From NCBI GenBank assembly GCA_035651455.1, contig DASRFR010000022.1:186001-250000 (forward strand): 64,000 nucleotides of DNA, given 5' to 3'. Positions 43,155 through 52,450 of this stretch are shown piece by piece. Made by a program: the position numbers and the translations under genes. Source of the stretch: DASRFR01 sp035651455. Lineage in GTDB: Bacteria; Acidobacteriota; Terriglobia; Terriglobales; Acidobacteriaceae. The notes below the pieces were generated by a model. It was not told the origin of the DNA and did no database searches. It saw only the letters and a program-made list of their open reading frames with translations. Position 1 is the stretch's first letter; each line of letters starts with the position of its first letter.

Positions 43155-44075
43155 TCAGTGACCCGCCTTGGCGCGGTCATGGTGGGATGGGGAATGATGC
43201 TCGTCCTTGCCCAGACCACGATCACGCCCGTGGGCGACACTTGCGAACATAGAGCCCTGCCCGTTGGAGTGAACGTGATCTTGCGAGAGTCCGCCGTAGC
43301 GGCGCTCGCGCTTCTGGAATTCAGCAATCCCCTCCAGCAGGTGCACTCCGCGAAAATCCGGCCACAGCGTTTGCGTGACGTAAATCTCGGCATAAGCAAG
43401 TTGCCACAGCAGGAAATTGCTCAGCCGCATCTCGCCGCTGGTGCGAATGACAAAGTCGAGTTCGGGTAAATTGCGGGTGTACAGGTTACGCGAAATCGCA
43501 TCTTCGTCCACGCGCAGGTGCTGCAGCCCACCATTTCTTGCCGCCGCGTCCACCAGCGACCGGAAGGCGTCCACAATTTCACTGCGCGCGCTGTAATTCA
43601 GGGCCAAGGTCAGGACCATGCCCGTGTTTCTTGCGGTCGCCTGCTTAGCCCATTCCATTTGCGCCTGTACTTCGGATGGCAGTTCGTGTTGCCGCCCGAT
43701 GTATTCCAGTCGAATATTGTTTTCGTTCAACGTGGGCACTTCCGCTTTCAGGTAGCGGCACAGCAATCCCATGAGGAAGCTCACTTCCGTCTTTGGGCGT
43801 TTTTTCCAGTTCTCTTCGGAGAAGGCGTAAAGCGTGAGCGCGGGAATACCGATTCGCGCTGCCGTCTCGACGGTGGAGCGTACTGCCGACACGCCAGCGC
43901 GATGTCCGGCGATGCGGGGCAGGTGCCGTCGCTTGGCCCACCGGCCATTGCCGTCCATTATGATCGCGATGTGTTGGGGAAACCGTCTGGGGTCCAGTCC
44001 AAGGTAAACTTCCGTTTCCTTGCGATCCAGCCCAGCGGGAATCTTTGCTTGCAACTGGAACCTCTGCTGTATCAC
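43155..44075 (-). CDS. uppS: Undecaprenyl diphosphate synthase
   Basis: 306 residues, longer than the usual 240-255. The cis-prenyltransferase core has HIAIIMDGNGRWAKRR, YAFSEENWKRP-like YAFSEENWKKRP, and TSGEMRLSNFLLWQLAYAE (usual SGE.RLSNFL). It makes the C55 lipid carrier for peptidoglycan from IPP and FPP, linking the MEP genes around it to cell-wall synthesis. The C-terminal 40 residues are an unusual Gly/His-rich tail ending DEHHSPSHHDRAKAGH, with 8 His. GTG at 44075 is used; a TTG at 44054 with AGAGG at 6 nt is an alternative start. Confidence 0.93.
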   Translation of the reverse strand: MIQQRFQLQAKIPAGLDRKETEVYLGLDPRRFPQHIAIIMDGNGRWAKRRHLPRIAGHRAGVSAVRSTVETAARIGIPALTLYAFSEENWKKRPKTEVSFLMGLLCRYLKAEVPTLNENNIRLEYIGRQHELPSEVQAQMEWAKQATARNTGMVLTLALNYSARSEIVDAFRSLVDAAARNGGLQHLRVDEDAISRNLYTRNLPELDFVIRTSGEMRLSNFLLWQLAYAEIYVTQTLWPDFRGVHLLEGIAEFQKRERRYGGLSQDHVHSNGQGSMFASVAHGRDRGLGKDEHHSPSHHDRAKAGH

Positions 44076-44168
44076 GAAACTAACACAGCCAGATTCCGCT
44101 CTGCAATGGAACGAAAGTGACGGGAGGATAGCTCGCCTTGCGATCTTTCCGCTGCTCCCGGCTCGCGA

Positions 44169-45224
44169 TTATTTGCCCTCTTGCGCTTCCTGGGGAACGA
44201 CGCTCAATTCTATTTTCTCGGTGTAGCGCAACACCGTCACTGTCGACCTCACCCCGACGCGCACATCCGTCAGCAGGCGATGAAGATCGTCCACGCCCGC
44301 GACCGGCTGGCCTTCAAGCGCAATCACCACGTCACCTTCGCGAATTCCTGCCAGCTTTGCCGGACTGGCGGGCTCAACCGAAAGAACGACGACCCCGCTA
44401 TCCTTCGGCAGATCGTAAAAACGCACCAGCCTTCGGTGTAATGGGACGGTCTGCGCCGAGACCCCGATATAGCTGCGCCGGATTCGTCCGTGCTGCAGCA
44501 GGCGGCTGGCGACGAACTTGGCGGTGTTGATCCCGATGGCGAAGCACAGCCCCTGGGTTCCCAAAATAGTTGCAGTGTTCACTCCCACCACGCGACCGTC
44601 GGAGGTGACCAGCGGCCCACCCGAATTCCCGGGGTTGAGTGACGCGTCCGTCTGCACGACATCTTCGATCAGCCGTCCGGAATACGAGCGCAGCGAGCGT
44701 CCCAGCGCGCTGACTACTCCCGCGGTGACCGTCGACTGAAACCCGTATGGATTACCGATAGCAATGACCAACTGTCCTACGCGCAGTAGCTGCGAGTCGC
44801 CCAGCGTCGCCGTCGGCAGGTTAGGCGCGTCGGCCCTAATGACAGCGATGTCGGTCGCCGGATCGTCTCCGATCAAAGTCGCAGGAAGCCGCCGCCCGTC
44901 CGCAAGCGTCGCCTCAATGCGAGTTGCGCCATGGACTACGTGACTGTTAGTGAGGATCAAACCGTCGGGCGTGAACACAAAGCCGGAGCCGCCGCCACGG
45001 CGTTCGCTGGGCTGGCCACGGCGTCTGCTCCCTCCCGGACCCGATTGGTGCACTTCCACGTTCACCACTGACGGGCTGACTTTCTCAACCGTGGTGGTTA
45101 CGGCACGCGAATAGGCATCGAGCAGAACGGTATCGTCGACTACGGCGGAGCCCCCTGGCTGAAGGGATGCGCCGGAAGCATCAGACAAAGGTGATAAGAA
45201 ATCTGCAACAACTTCAGGACTCAT
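44169..45224 (-). CDS. HtrA/DegP-type serine protease with PDZ domain, no signal peptide
   Basis: 351 residues. Trypsin-like protease domain with His in LTNSHVVHG, Asp in TDIAVIRAD and Ser in NPGNSGGPLVTS; one C-terminal PDZ from about 255 (YIGVSAQTVPL, SPAKLAGIREGDVVIALEG). Normally HtrA proteins are exported, but the N-terminus (MSPEVVADFLSPLSDASGAS) has no hydrophobic segment or longer frame. Residues 65-80 are Arg/Gly/Ser-rich. It lies 93 nt upstream of uppS and may share its transcript. Confidence 0.9.
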   Translation of the reverse strand: MSPEVVADFLSPLSDASGASLQPGGSAVVDDTVLLDAYSRAVTTTVEKVSPSVVNVEVHQSGPGGSRRRGQPSERRGGGSGFVFTPDGLILTNSHVVHGATRIEATLADGRRLPATLIGDDPATDIAVIRADAPNLPTATLGDSQLLRVGQLVIAIGNPYGFQSTVTAGVVSALGRSLRSYSGRLIEDVVQTDASLNPGNSGGPLVTSDGRVVGVNTATILGTQGLCFAIGINTAKFVASRLLQHGRIRRSYIGVSAQTVPLHRRLVRFYDLPKDSGVVVLSVEPASPAKLAGIREGDVVIALEGQPVAGVDDLHRLLTDVRVGVRSTVTVLRYTEKIELSVVPQEAQEGK

Positions 45225-45304
45225 GCTGCATAGATGAAGAGTTTTAGAAGCGGGATTCAGGCGCTATCTGCGAACGGGGGCTGCCCATCCTAGGGCTGGA
45301 AACG

Positions 45305-45336
45305 CAAAAAAAATGCCGGGGCCTTTCAGCCCCGGC
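45305..45336 (-). terminator. Rho-independent terminator after the XRE regulator gene
   Basis: Minus strand: GCCGGGGC stem, TGAAAG loop, GCCCCGGC, then A and eight T. The stem covers 45315-45336. It ends the gene at 45478 and insulates htrA. Confidence 0.85.
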
Positions 45337-45477
45337 GTCCAGTATTGGCTGGTTGCCCGGATAAAAGTTATGCCGGTAATACTGATTCAACGAAGGACAA
45401 TCGTTGCTTCCGCAATTCCTATCGGCGCCTCTGCGCGAAGCTTTAGATTGGGGCTGTCGCACCCGGGTTATCCCGCG

Positions 45478-46017
45478 TTAAGCGCTGCGCCGCGGACGCA
45501 CCGTCAGGTCCCGCACCTGTGCCAGTACGCTCGACATCTGCAGCCCATTCAACTGCGAGACAAATGGCAGCATCTCCGCAATGAATGGATCCTGCATCAA
45601 TTCGCGCACCTCTTCCTGGCGGTTGCGTTCGCCGCCGGAAAGCAGGTCGGGGACGGTAACCTCCAGGGCCCTCGCGAGTCTTTCCAGTGAGGAAAGCGTC
45701 GGAGTCGCCTTTTCGTTTTCGATCTTGGAGACGTAGGTGCGAGGCACCGCCATTCGCGTCGCCAGTTGTCGCTGGCTCAAGCCATTGCGCAACCGCAGCG
45801 AGCGAATTGACGTCGCCAGGTTCAAATGCCCGTGCCCGTGTCCGTGCGTGGGCATGAGCGGTGGCATGGGCGGCGCTGCTGCGATCTCCGGCTCATCCTC
45901 ATCCAAAGAACAGTGGCATCGCCGGCAGAGATTATTGGTTGTGCGGAATTGAACCAGCAGGCAGCGATCGCATCGGACGACTTCCCTGGAATCTACTGGG
46001 GCAAGCGTCGTGGCCAT
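45478..46017 (-). CDS. Zinc-ribbon plus XRE-family HTH regulator
   Basis: 179 residues. N-terminal Cys4 ribbon: Cys16/Cys19 (VRCDRC) and Cys31/Cys34 (LCRRC). A linker PPLMPTHGHGHGHLN with four His alternating with Gly may bind metal. Then a canonical XRE HTH (about 68-125: RNGLSQRQLATRMAVPRTYV, VSKIENEKATPTLSSLERLA). The tail (130-179) is helical. It is probably a DNA-binding regulator with one or two metal sites. Targets are unknown; it is divergent from the HD-domain gene. Confidence 0.87.
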   Translation of the reverse strand: MATTLAPVDSREVVRCDRCLLVQFRTTNNLCRRCHCSLDEDEPEIAAAPPMPPLMPTHGHGHGHLNLATSIRSLRLRNGLSQRQLATRMAVPRTYVSKIENEKATPTLSSLERLARALEVTVPDLLSGGERNRQEEVRELMQDPFIAEMLPFVSQLNGLQMSSVLAQVRDLTVRPRRSA

Positions 46018-46203
46018 CTAGGTTTTGGGAGAGCCAGAGCAGGCTAACCCTGGAATCTGCAATTCTTTGCAGTTTCCAATCTGCAGCGTAATCTGCGGTA
46101 GTTACCCTGTGGAAGTCAAGGGAAATCGCTTAGTAAACATGAAAAGCTGACGATAAAATCCTGAATTGACCAGAGAAAACCAGGAGAAAACAGGTAAGGA
46201 ATC

Positions 46204-46791
46204 ATGAATGACCGCAATGAGGCATGGTGTTTACTAACTGAGTTCACGCAATCGGAAAGTTTGCGCAAACATGCTATGGCGGTCGAGGCGTGCATGCGCG
46301 CTTATGCCCGCAAGTTCGGGGAAGATGAAAATCTATGGGGCATTGTCGGGCTCATTCACGACTTCGATTACGAAAGATATCCAAGCCTGGAGGACCATCC
46401 TTACCGCGGAAACGAAATTCTGAAAGAACGCGGCTGGCCGGAAGATATACGCCGCGCCATTATGTCGCACGCGGAATATACCGGCATTGCCCGGGACAGC
46501 GCCATGGAGAAAGCCCTGTTCGCCTGCGACGAACTCGCCGGCTTCATCAGCGCCTGCGCCCTGGTCAAGCCGGGCAAATCGCTGGCGGAAGTGGAAGCAA
46601 AATCGGTGAAGAAGAAAATGAAAGACAAGGCTTTTGCCCGCAGCGTTAACCGTCAGGACATTGTGCAAGGCGCCAGCGAACTGGGCGTCGATCTTGAAGA
46701 GCACATCGCGTTTTGCATCGACGCCATGAAGGCGATCGCCTCCGAGTTGGGTCTGGACGGAAGCGCTAAGGTGAGCAGCCAGGAACGATAG
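46204..46791 (+). CDS. HD-domain phosphohydrolase-like protein
   Basis: 195 residues, with AAGGA 3 nt before the ATG. The HD motif is in LIHDFDYERYP near residue 52, with upstream His in LRKHAMAVEACM and SHAEYTG downstream, giving the H...HD...D metal set. YPSLEDHPYRGNEILKERGWP is characteristic of a widespread bacterial HDIG subgroup of unknown substrate. It stands alone. A regulatory link to the divergent zinc-ribbon regulator is possible only by position. Confidence 0.85.
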   Translation: MNDRNEAWCLLTEFTQSESLRKHAMAVEACMRAYARKFGEDENLWGIVGLIHDFDYERYPSLEDHPYRGNEILKERGWPEDIRRAIMSHAEYTGIARDSAMEKALFACDELAGFISACALVKPGKSLAEVEAKSVKKKMKDKAFARSVNRQDIVQGASELGVDLEEHIAFCIDAMKAIASELGLDGSAKVSSQER

Positions 46792-47157
46792 GGCTTTTTT
46801 CGAAGATCTTTTCCGGCGAGTTACACGGCTCGGGAGGACACGGAGCCCTTAACTCCCCTGTCACGAGACGTCCCTTCGCGGCTGTTCGAGGCAAGCCCCT
46901 GTACTCACGGGCGTTCCCAAAACCGTCCCCTGAGATAGCACTCGTCGACTGCAATTCTTTGAAGTCCGCAACTCAGCTTCGCGCTACAATGGGCGACCCT
47001 GAGTGGGTTTTTAGTACATAGATCGGGAAAGCGCCGACCACCGGATTGGAATGGGTCTGGACGTGACAAACTTTCACGAACTATTCACCCTGCCAGATCC
47101 ATCTGCTCCGTTACATCTTGAGGCCCCTGAAAAGCAAAACAGCACGGGAGGTGCGTT
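46792..47157. other. Intergenic region upstream of the phosphoesterase gene, no gene seen
   Basis: A 366-bp gap. A 44-codon frame (47051-47185) overlaps the next gene's start and lacks a ribosome-binding site, so I reject it. GGAGG near 47145 serves the next gene. Confidence 0.4.
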
Positions 47158-48720
47158 GTGGCGAAAGTTCGACGAGATCTGCTGACCGTGGCTATCGTCC
47201 TGCTATGGCTGGGCGCTGCCGATATGGCATTTGCCGACGGCAATTTGAATAACCTCAACCACATTGTCGTGGTGATGCAGGAGAATCACTCGTTCGACAA
47301 TTACCTGGGAGTGTTGCCTTACGCGCCTGGCTCGCCTTATCACAACGGCAATGGCGCTTGCGCCAGCAGCGACCACTCCTGCATCGATGGCCTGACCTGC
47401 CGTTTCGATAATTCCGGCAACCTGAGATGCGCGAACTCCAACCTTGATGACGACGCTAGCACTGTGACGGCGTTCCACAACGCCACCCGTTGCGTCCTGC
47501 CGGATCTGGATCACTCCTGGCTGGGGGTACATTCCGAGGTGAACTTCGAGAACCCCAACAGCACTCTCTCCAAGCCCCTGAACGACGGCTTCGTGCGGCA
47601 GAACGATCTGACCGAACAAATCGACAATGGCGAGACCTCGACTGACGATTCGACGATCTCCTACTACAACCAGGACGATCTCTACTTCTACTATTACCTG
47701 GCGGAGAACTTCGCCATCAGCGATCGGCAATACTCTTCGCTGCTGGGGCCTACATTTCCCAATCGTTCTTACCTGATGGCCGCAACCTCCTTCGGACACG
47801 TGAGCGCGGATGACAGCATCCCGCCGATCATTGGCTATCAGCCGATTCATGGCACGATTTTCGATCTCTTCGACAAGAATGGCGTGAGCTGGGCCGACTT
47901 CTACCAGGACCTGCCGCAGTCGGCGAGTTTCCGACCCTTCGATTCGCACAACCAGGCACTCTCGGTGTTCTACCAGGAGGCGGCGGGGAACGGTTCTCTT
48001 CCGCAAGTCTCCTTTGTCGATCCGAATTTTGGCACCCTGGGCATTGCCAGCGAGAATGACGAGCATCCGCCTACCGATATTCAGCGTGGGCAATACTTTG
48101 TATCGCAGGTGGTCAATGCGGTGCGCAATGGGCCGTTCTGGAAGGATACTGTCGTTTTCATTGTGTACGACGAGCACGGCGGTTTTTACGATCACAGCAG
48201 GGCGCCACGTGCCCCGCAGAACGGCGCGCGCACGCCGGACGGCGTGTATCCCGGCCAGTGTGAGGACCTCTCGTTCCCGCCGTTCAGCAAGTCTCCGGGA
48301 AATGGCGCGGAGTGCTCGTGGAATTTTATGAGTCAGACTGACACCAGCGTGAAAGATGCGGAGGCGCTATGCCCTGCGCTGTCGAAGAATCCGAAGGGAC
48401 CTTATCCGACCAGTTGCGCCGCCTTCGATCAATTGGGTGCGCGCGTGCCGCTGATTGCCGTGTCACCATTTTCTAAGCCTAAATACGTGTCCCATAGCTT
48501 GGGCGATCACACGTCGCTGCTGGCGCTAATCGAGAAGCGATTCCTTTCCCCAGGCGGACAAGTGCAGCACATGACTAAGCGCGACCAGTATGCGAATACG
48601 CTCGAAGACCTGTTCGACTTCGACAATTCTCCGTCACTGAACACAGTGGTCACGCAGGCCGAGCCCCCGCAGGTCGACTGCACGCCAGCGGACACTGCGA
48701 TCCAGCGTGTACGCCCATAA
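47158..48720 (+). CDS. Secreted phosphoesterase / phospholipase C-type protein
   Basis: 520 residues from GTG 47158, with a GGAGG about 8 nt upstream. The exported N-terminus AKVRRDLLTVAIVLLWLG carries RR-D-L-L resembling a Tat signal, cleaved after AFA. The phosphoesterase family (PF04185) metal site opens VVMQENHSFDNYLGVLPY; further His/Asp ligands lie in IVYDEHGGFYDH and SLGDHTS. Five Cys pairs are visible. The family includes phospholipases C and acid phosphatases; substrate is unknown. Confidence 0.88.
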   Translation: MAKVRRDLLTVAIVLLWLGAADMAFADGNLNNLNHIVVVMQENHSFDNYLGVLPYAPGSPYHNGNGACASSDHSCIDGLTCRFDNSGNLRCANSNLDDDASTVTAFHNATRCVLPDLDHSWLGVHSEVNFENPNSTLSKPLNDGFVRQNDLTEQIDNGETSTDDSTISYYNQDDLYFYYYLAENFAISDRQYSSLLGPTFPNRSYLMAATSFGHVSADDSIPPIIGYQPIHGTIFDLFDKNGVSWADFYQDLPQSASFRPFDSHNQALSVFYQEAAGNGSLPQVSFVDPNFGTLGIASENDEHPPTDIQRGQYFVSQVVNAVRNGPFWKDTVVFIVYDEHGGFYDHSRAPRAPQNGARTPDGVYPGQCEDLSFPPFSKSPGNGAECSWNFMSQTDTSVKDAEALCPALSKNPKGPYPTSCAAFDQLGARVPLIAVSPFSKPKYVSHSLGDHTSLLALIEKRFLSPGGQVQHMTKRDQYANTLEDLFDFDNSPSLNTVVTQAEPPQVDCTPADTAIQRVRP

Positions 48721-48887
48721 CAGGGGACATATGCTGCTGAGTGGAACGAGAAGCAAGTGGGATACGGCGGTAGCGGAGCCTTCATATCGGATCGCATGTG
48801 TGGTTACTTCGCATAGGAATGGGCTCACTCGCGCTGGGTGGGGGTGTGTGAGTCATCCCAGAACATCAGGCTTGCGGGTCCAGGTTG

Positions 48888-50537
48888 CTACTGCACCGTA
48901 AACTTCATGGGACTGGTCGCGGTGCCGTTAGGGGTTCCGACTTTGACTTTGCCAGTCTTTGCGCCTGTAGGCACGGTAGCCTGGATCAGGCTTGGACTAA
49001 GCACGTTGAAACTGGTGGCCGCCACCCCGCCAAACGTCACTTTCTTTGCACCCGTGAATCCTCCACCGGTGATGTCAACCACCGTTCCCACAGGACCGGA
49101 GGGAGGATCGAGGTTGGTGATTACCGGGAGGATATGCACGGCCATCAGCGTTTGCGTCTGCAGACCGGTGTCGTAAGTGACGCTGATGGTTGCGTCCAGA
49201 GCCTGCGTGGGAACAGTAGCGGTGAGATAGTTATCGGAGCCGGGCTGGAACTGCGCCTGCACCGAACCAAAGTTGACGAAAATCGCGTGCGTCAGATTAT
49301 TACCTAAGATCTCGACCGGACCCCCGGGAAGGACAAAAATAGGACCGGCAACTTTAAGAATTTGACTCAGGTTCGGTGCCTGCAAACTGAAAAACACTCC
49401 ATTGTCGCTGGAGCCGCCCCGGAAGACGCTGCCGTAGAGATTCCCGTTGGTATGTTGTGTGAGAGCAGTACCAGGAAATGCACCCGGCACAGGTCCGCCG
49501 ACACCAGTGAAGTCAAACAGCTTGGTATAGGCACCGCCCGTGGTGATGCGGAACAAGGTACCAAGCTGGCTGGCGCCGCCCCCGGAATTCACGCCATAGA
49601 GATATCCATCCGACGCGGCCAGCAGTCCGGCATTCGGCAATTCGCCATCGGAAACGCCGTTGATGTCGAAAGTATGCAACACCGTGATCTTTCCGGTGAG
49701 CGTCATCTTGAAGATTTCGCCGTTGTTGTTGGGTCCGCCCGCGGAGGTGGTTCCGTACAGGTTTCCATCTGGAGCCTGGACGAGACTACCGACGGCATTA
49801 CTGCCGTCGGTGCCATTGAAATTGTGAATGACCTTGATGGCGCCTCCTGGCGTCGCCATGCGAAAAATGACGCCCTTGCCATTGGTTCCACCACCGGCAG
49901 CGCCATAGAGATTGCCGTCCGAGGCCAACAGCAGCGGCGCACCCACACTTGCGGTCGCATTCAGCTGCAATTGCTTGTAGGTTCCGGCGGGAATGGTGAC
50001 GGAGTAAGTTGTGCCCGAATTGGTGACGCCGTACAAATTGCCGTCTTTCCCCTGTACGGGCGGGCATTCGGGAACTCCTTCACTTTCAGAGAAACTGTGC
50101 AACACAGTGACCGCGCTGGGAGGACTGAAGCGATATACGGTCCCGTTATCAAAGCTTCCGCCGTTTTGTGCGGTGCCGTAATAGTTCCCGTCGGCAGCCA
50201 GGGTCAATGCGGAGAAGACGTTGTCTCCCGTGATCCCGTCAAAGGCCCACAAATCGGTATCAGCGCCGCCGGTGGTCAGCTGGAAGATTGTGCCAAAATC
50301 GTGGAGGCCGCCAAGAAGAGTGGTACCGTACAGGTTTCCGTCGGCGCCCTGCGTCAATTGCCCATGATCGGAGGGATAACAGCCCCCGACATTACAGTTG
50401 AATTCGTAGAGATCAACGTAGGTTTGCGCATGTAAGTGAGCTGCCAGCGTCAATAGCCCGAATATCGTAATGCTGACGGCGAACCAGAGCTTGCGAGCGG
50501 CGCATTCGGTGCTTTGCGTGTGGGTCACGGTTTCCAT
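48888..50537 (-). CDS. Secreted GloVer repeat protein with C-terminal IPT/TIG domains
   Basis: 549 residues from ATG 50537; the frame extends to 50873 but that part is Arg/Pro-rich without family match, and a signal segment follows the ATG (LWFAVSITIFGLLTLAAHLHAQ). About nine GloVer repeats (for example GNLYGTTLLGGLHDFGTIFQL, split over the repeat) span 45-370. C-terminal IPT/TIG-type beta domains (PVITNLDPPSGPVGTVVDITG) follow from about 390. The Cys-pair loops of the first paralogue are absent here. The start has GAGG immediately adjacent, so it is not certain. Confidence 0.85.
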   Translation of the reverse strand: METVTHTQSTECAARKLWFAVSITIFGLLTLAAHLHAQTYVDLYEFNCNVGGCYPSDHGQLTQGADGNLYGTTLLGGLHDFGTIFQLTTGGADTDLWAFDGITGDNVFSALTLAADGNYYGTAQNGGSFDNGTVYRFSPPSAVTVLHSFSESEGVPECPPVQGKDGNLYGVTNSGTTYSVTIPAGTYKQLQLNATASVGAPLLLASDGNLYGAAGGGTNGKGVIFRMATPGGAIKVIHNFNGTDGSNAVGSLVQAPDGNLYGTTSAGGPNNNGEIFKMTLTGKITVLHTFDINGVSDGELPNAGLLAASDGYLYGVNSGGGASQLGTLFRITTGGAYTKLFDFTGVGGPVPGAFPGTALTQHTNGNLYGSVFRGGSSDNGVFFSLQAPNLSQILKVAGPIFVLPGGPVEILGNNLTHAIFVNFGSVQAQFQPGSDNYLTATVPTQALDATISVTYDTGLQTQTLMAVHILPVITNLDPPSGPVGTVVDITGGGFTGAKKVTFGGVAATSFNVLSPSLIQATVPTGAKTGKVKVGTPNGTATSPMKFTVQ

Positions 50538-50713
50538 CCTCGAAGTTGAATTGGGGACTGACTGAATTGCTTTCAAATCGGCTGAGGCGAATGAAAGCGC
50601 CGAGGGAAGAAGCCACAAAATAGCACGCGCAAAAGGGATCCTCAAGGGCAAACTGCCTCCAAGAGGCACGCCAATGGCTGGTTCTGCTGGTGTCCGCCTT
50701 CTTAGCAGGGGCT

Positions 50714-50744
50714 CCCACTCAAGCCTGTTTCTGGCTTGAGTGGG
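50714..50744. terminator. Hairpin between the VOC and GloVer genes
   Basis: Perfect 12-bp stem CCCACTCAAGCC (50714-50725) / GGCTTGAGTGGG (50733-50744) with a 7-nt loop, just after the VOC gene stop on the minus strand. No U tract follows on either strand, so it may be a transcript-end stabiliser or Rho-linked site. Confidence 0.45.
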
Positions 50745-50757
50745 GGCCGGTGAATGG

Positions 50758-51240
50758 TCATGCGGTTTTGGCCATTCCGGAAAAGAATGCCTTAGCGGCT
50801 GATTCCACTTCTTGCGGCGACATCTCCTTGACGCGAGTTCCGACCGACCACTTGTGTCCGAACGGGTCGGCAAGCTTGCCGTAGCGGTCGCCCCAGAACT
50901 GATCGGCCAAGGGCATTTCGACCGTCGCTCCCGCCTTCACGGCGCGATCATAGACCTCATCCACATTGGGCACGTAGATGTGGAGCGAAAATCCGGCGCC
51001 GGGCTTGGATTGGGGCGAGAAGGATCCCCACTCGGGAAATTCATCCACCAGCATAATAAGGGAGTCGCCAATCTTCAGCGTGGCATGCATTACCTTGCCA
51101 TCGGGCGTGTAATGCACCTCCCGCGGTTCGGCATTGAACGCCTTTTTGTAAAACTCGATCGCCTTTTTGGCATCGTGCACAGTGAGGCTGGGCGTAACGG
51201 AGTGGAAACCTTCCGGGATAGGAGTAACTTTTTCTGGCAT
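50758..51240 (-). CDS. VOC-family (glyoxalase/PhnB-like) protein
   Basis: 160 residues. The beta-alpha-beta VOC fold shows SVTPSLTVHDAKKAIEFYKKAF, GDSLIMLVDEFPEWG, SLHIYVPNVDEVYDRAV and the Zn-like block WGDRYGKLADPFGHKWSVGT typical of PhnB proteins. AGGAGG is 5 nt before the ATG. Substrate unknown; PhnB-like proteins often lack activity or confer antibiotic resistance. Confidence 0.88.
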   Translation of the reverse strand: MPEKVTPIPEGFHSVTPSLTVHDAKKAIEFYKKAFNAEPREVHYTPDGKVMHATLKIGDSLIMLVDEFPEWGSFSPQSKPGAGFSLHIYVPNVDEVYDRAVKAGATVEMPLADQFWGDRYGKLADPFGHKWSVGTRVKEMSPQEVESAAKAFFSGMAKTA

Positions 51241-51362
51241 GAGAACCTCCTGGAATTGCGGCTGGATTTCTAGAACTGGGGCGCGATTCTACAACAGACA
51301 AGTAAAAACTTTGTCACAGAGGACGGCGCGGGCAAGGGGGAGGGTTCTGAACGGGAAGCCGA

Positions 51363-52259
51363 TTAGAAAAACTGGGTTACGCCCTCTTCGAGCACGAGCA
51401 CGCGATCCGCGACTCCGGCGCCTTCCGCCTCTTTTTCGAGGAGCTGCAAGGGTTCTTCCATAGGCTCGTGGGACAGACGGAAGGTGCCGTAGTGCATAGG
51501 CACCATCCAGCGGGCGTTCAGATCCAGAAAGGCGCGGGTGGCATCGCTGGGATCGGCATGGACATTGCGAAACTGCGGCGGATTGTACGCTCCTATCGGA
51601 AGCAGGGCCAATTCCGGGGCAAGGCGGCGGCCAATCTCGCGAAAACCGGAGAAGTAAGCCGTGTCCCCGGCGTGATACACGGAATGTTTTCCAGCACGCA
51701 GCACGTAACCGCCATATCCACGATGCGAATCCTTTAGAATGCGCGCTCCCCAATGGCGTGAGGGTACATGAGTAATGCTGAGTTGCCCGCGGCGCAGGGT
51801 GTTCCACCAGTCAAGTTCGATGACCTCGGAAAATCCCAGGTCAGAGACAAGATCGAAAACATGGTGTGGGACGATGATGGCGGGGGCGTGGCCGCTGGTC
51901 CGGCGCGTGTGCTGGACAATGGTCCGCAATGAGGGCCGATGCAGGTGGTCGAAATGGGCGTGGGTGACCAGCACCAGGTCGATGGCCGGCAGGTCCTGGA
52001 CGCGAATTCCGGGCTTGCGCAGACGCTTGAGCACAAAGAGCCAGCGTGCAAAATTGGGGTCTATGACTACGTTCTGCCCGCCAATCTGCACAAAAAAGCT
52101 GGCATGACCAATAAAGGTGACACCCATTTCGCCGTTGCTGACCAGATTGGGCTTATGGGTTTCGCCGGTGCGCGGAGTCACGGCCGAATGCCGCACCAAC
52201 CGGCCAAATTGGCGCGCGCGCTTGCGGAGCGCGGGATTCTTTAGCGTAGCTTTTAACAT
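51363..52259 (-). CDS. Metallo-beta-lactamase-fold hydrolase (UlaG/NAPE-PLD-like)
   Basis: 298 residues. Di-metal motif VTHAHFDHLHRPSL, with further ligands in THVPSRHWGARI and YHAGDTAYFSGF; C-terminal MVPMHYGTF. The opening MGVTFIGHASFFVQIGGQNVVIDPN matches the UlaG/NAPE-PLD group. Probable phosphodiesterase or lactonase; substrate unknown. The first 45 residues are Arg-rich and may be too long. No signal peptide. Confidence 0.9.
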   Translation of the reverse strand: MLKATLKNPALRKRARQFGRLVRHSAVTPRTGETHKPNLVSNGEMGVTFIGHASFFVQIGGQNVVIDPNFARWLFVLKRLRKPGIRVQDLPAIDLVLVTHAHFDHLHRPSLRTIVQHTRRTSGHAPAIIVPHHVFDLVSDLGFSEVIELDWWNTLRRGQLSITHVPSRHWGARILKDSHRGYGGYVLRAGKHSVYHAGDTAYFSGFREIGRRLAPELALLPIGAYNPPQFRNVHADPSDATRAFLDLNARWMVPMHYGTFRLSHEPMEEPLQLLEKEAEGAGVADRVLVLEEGVTQFF

Positions 52260-52450
52260 CTTTCGGGGGAAGCGGACCAGTTTATGATCCGTCCTTCAAC
52301 ATCGACTCCAAAAAAATTGGGGCTGAATCCAGCCCGTCAACGAGTAACCCAACCTTTTACACCTTAATTTTAGCTGAATACAGTTGGGATTGCTTGACCC
52401 CGATTACCAGCGTCATATCTAATCCCTGATAGTTGGAGGATGATTTCCGC

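Noticed and set aside
49362..50435. 357-codon plus-strand frame
   Set aside because: Antisense to the second GloVer gene; repeat-derived composition only.
50538..50873. Upstream extension of the second GloVer frame
   Set aside because: Arg/Pro-rich and precedes a proper signal peptide that starts after 50537.
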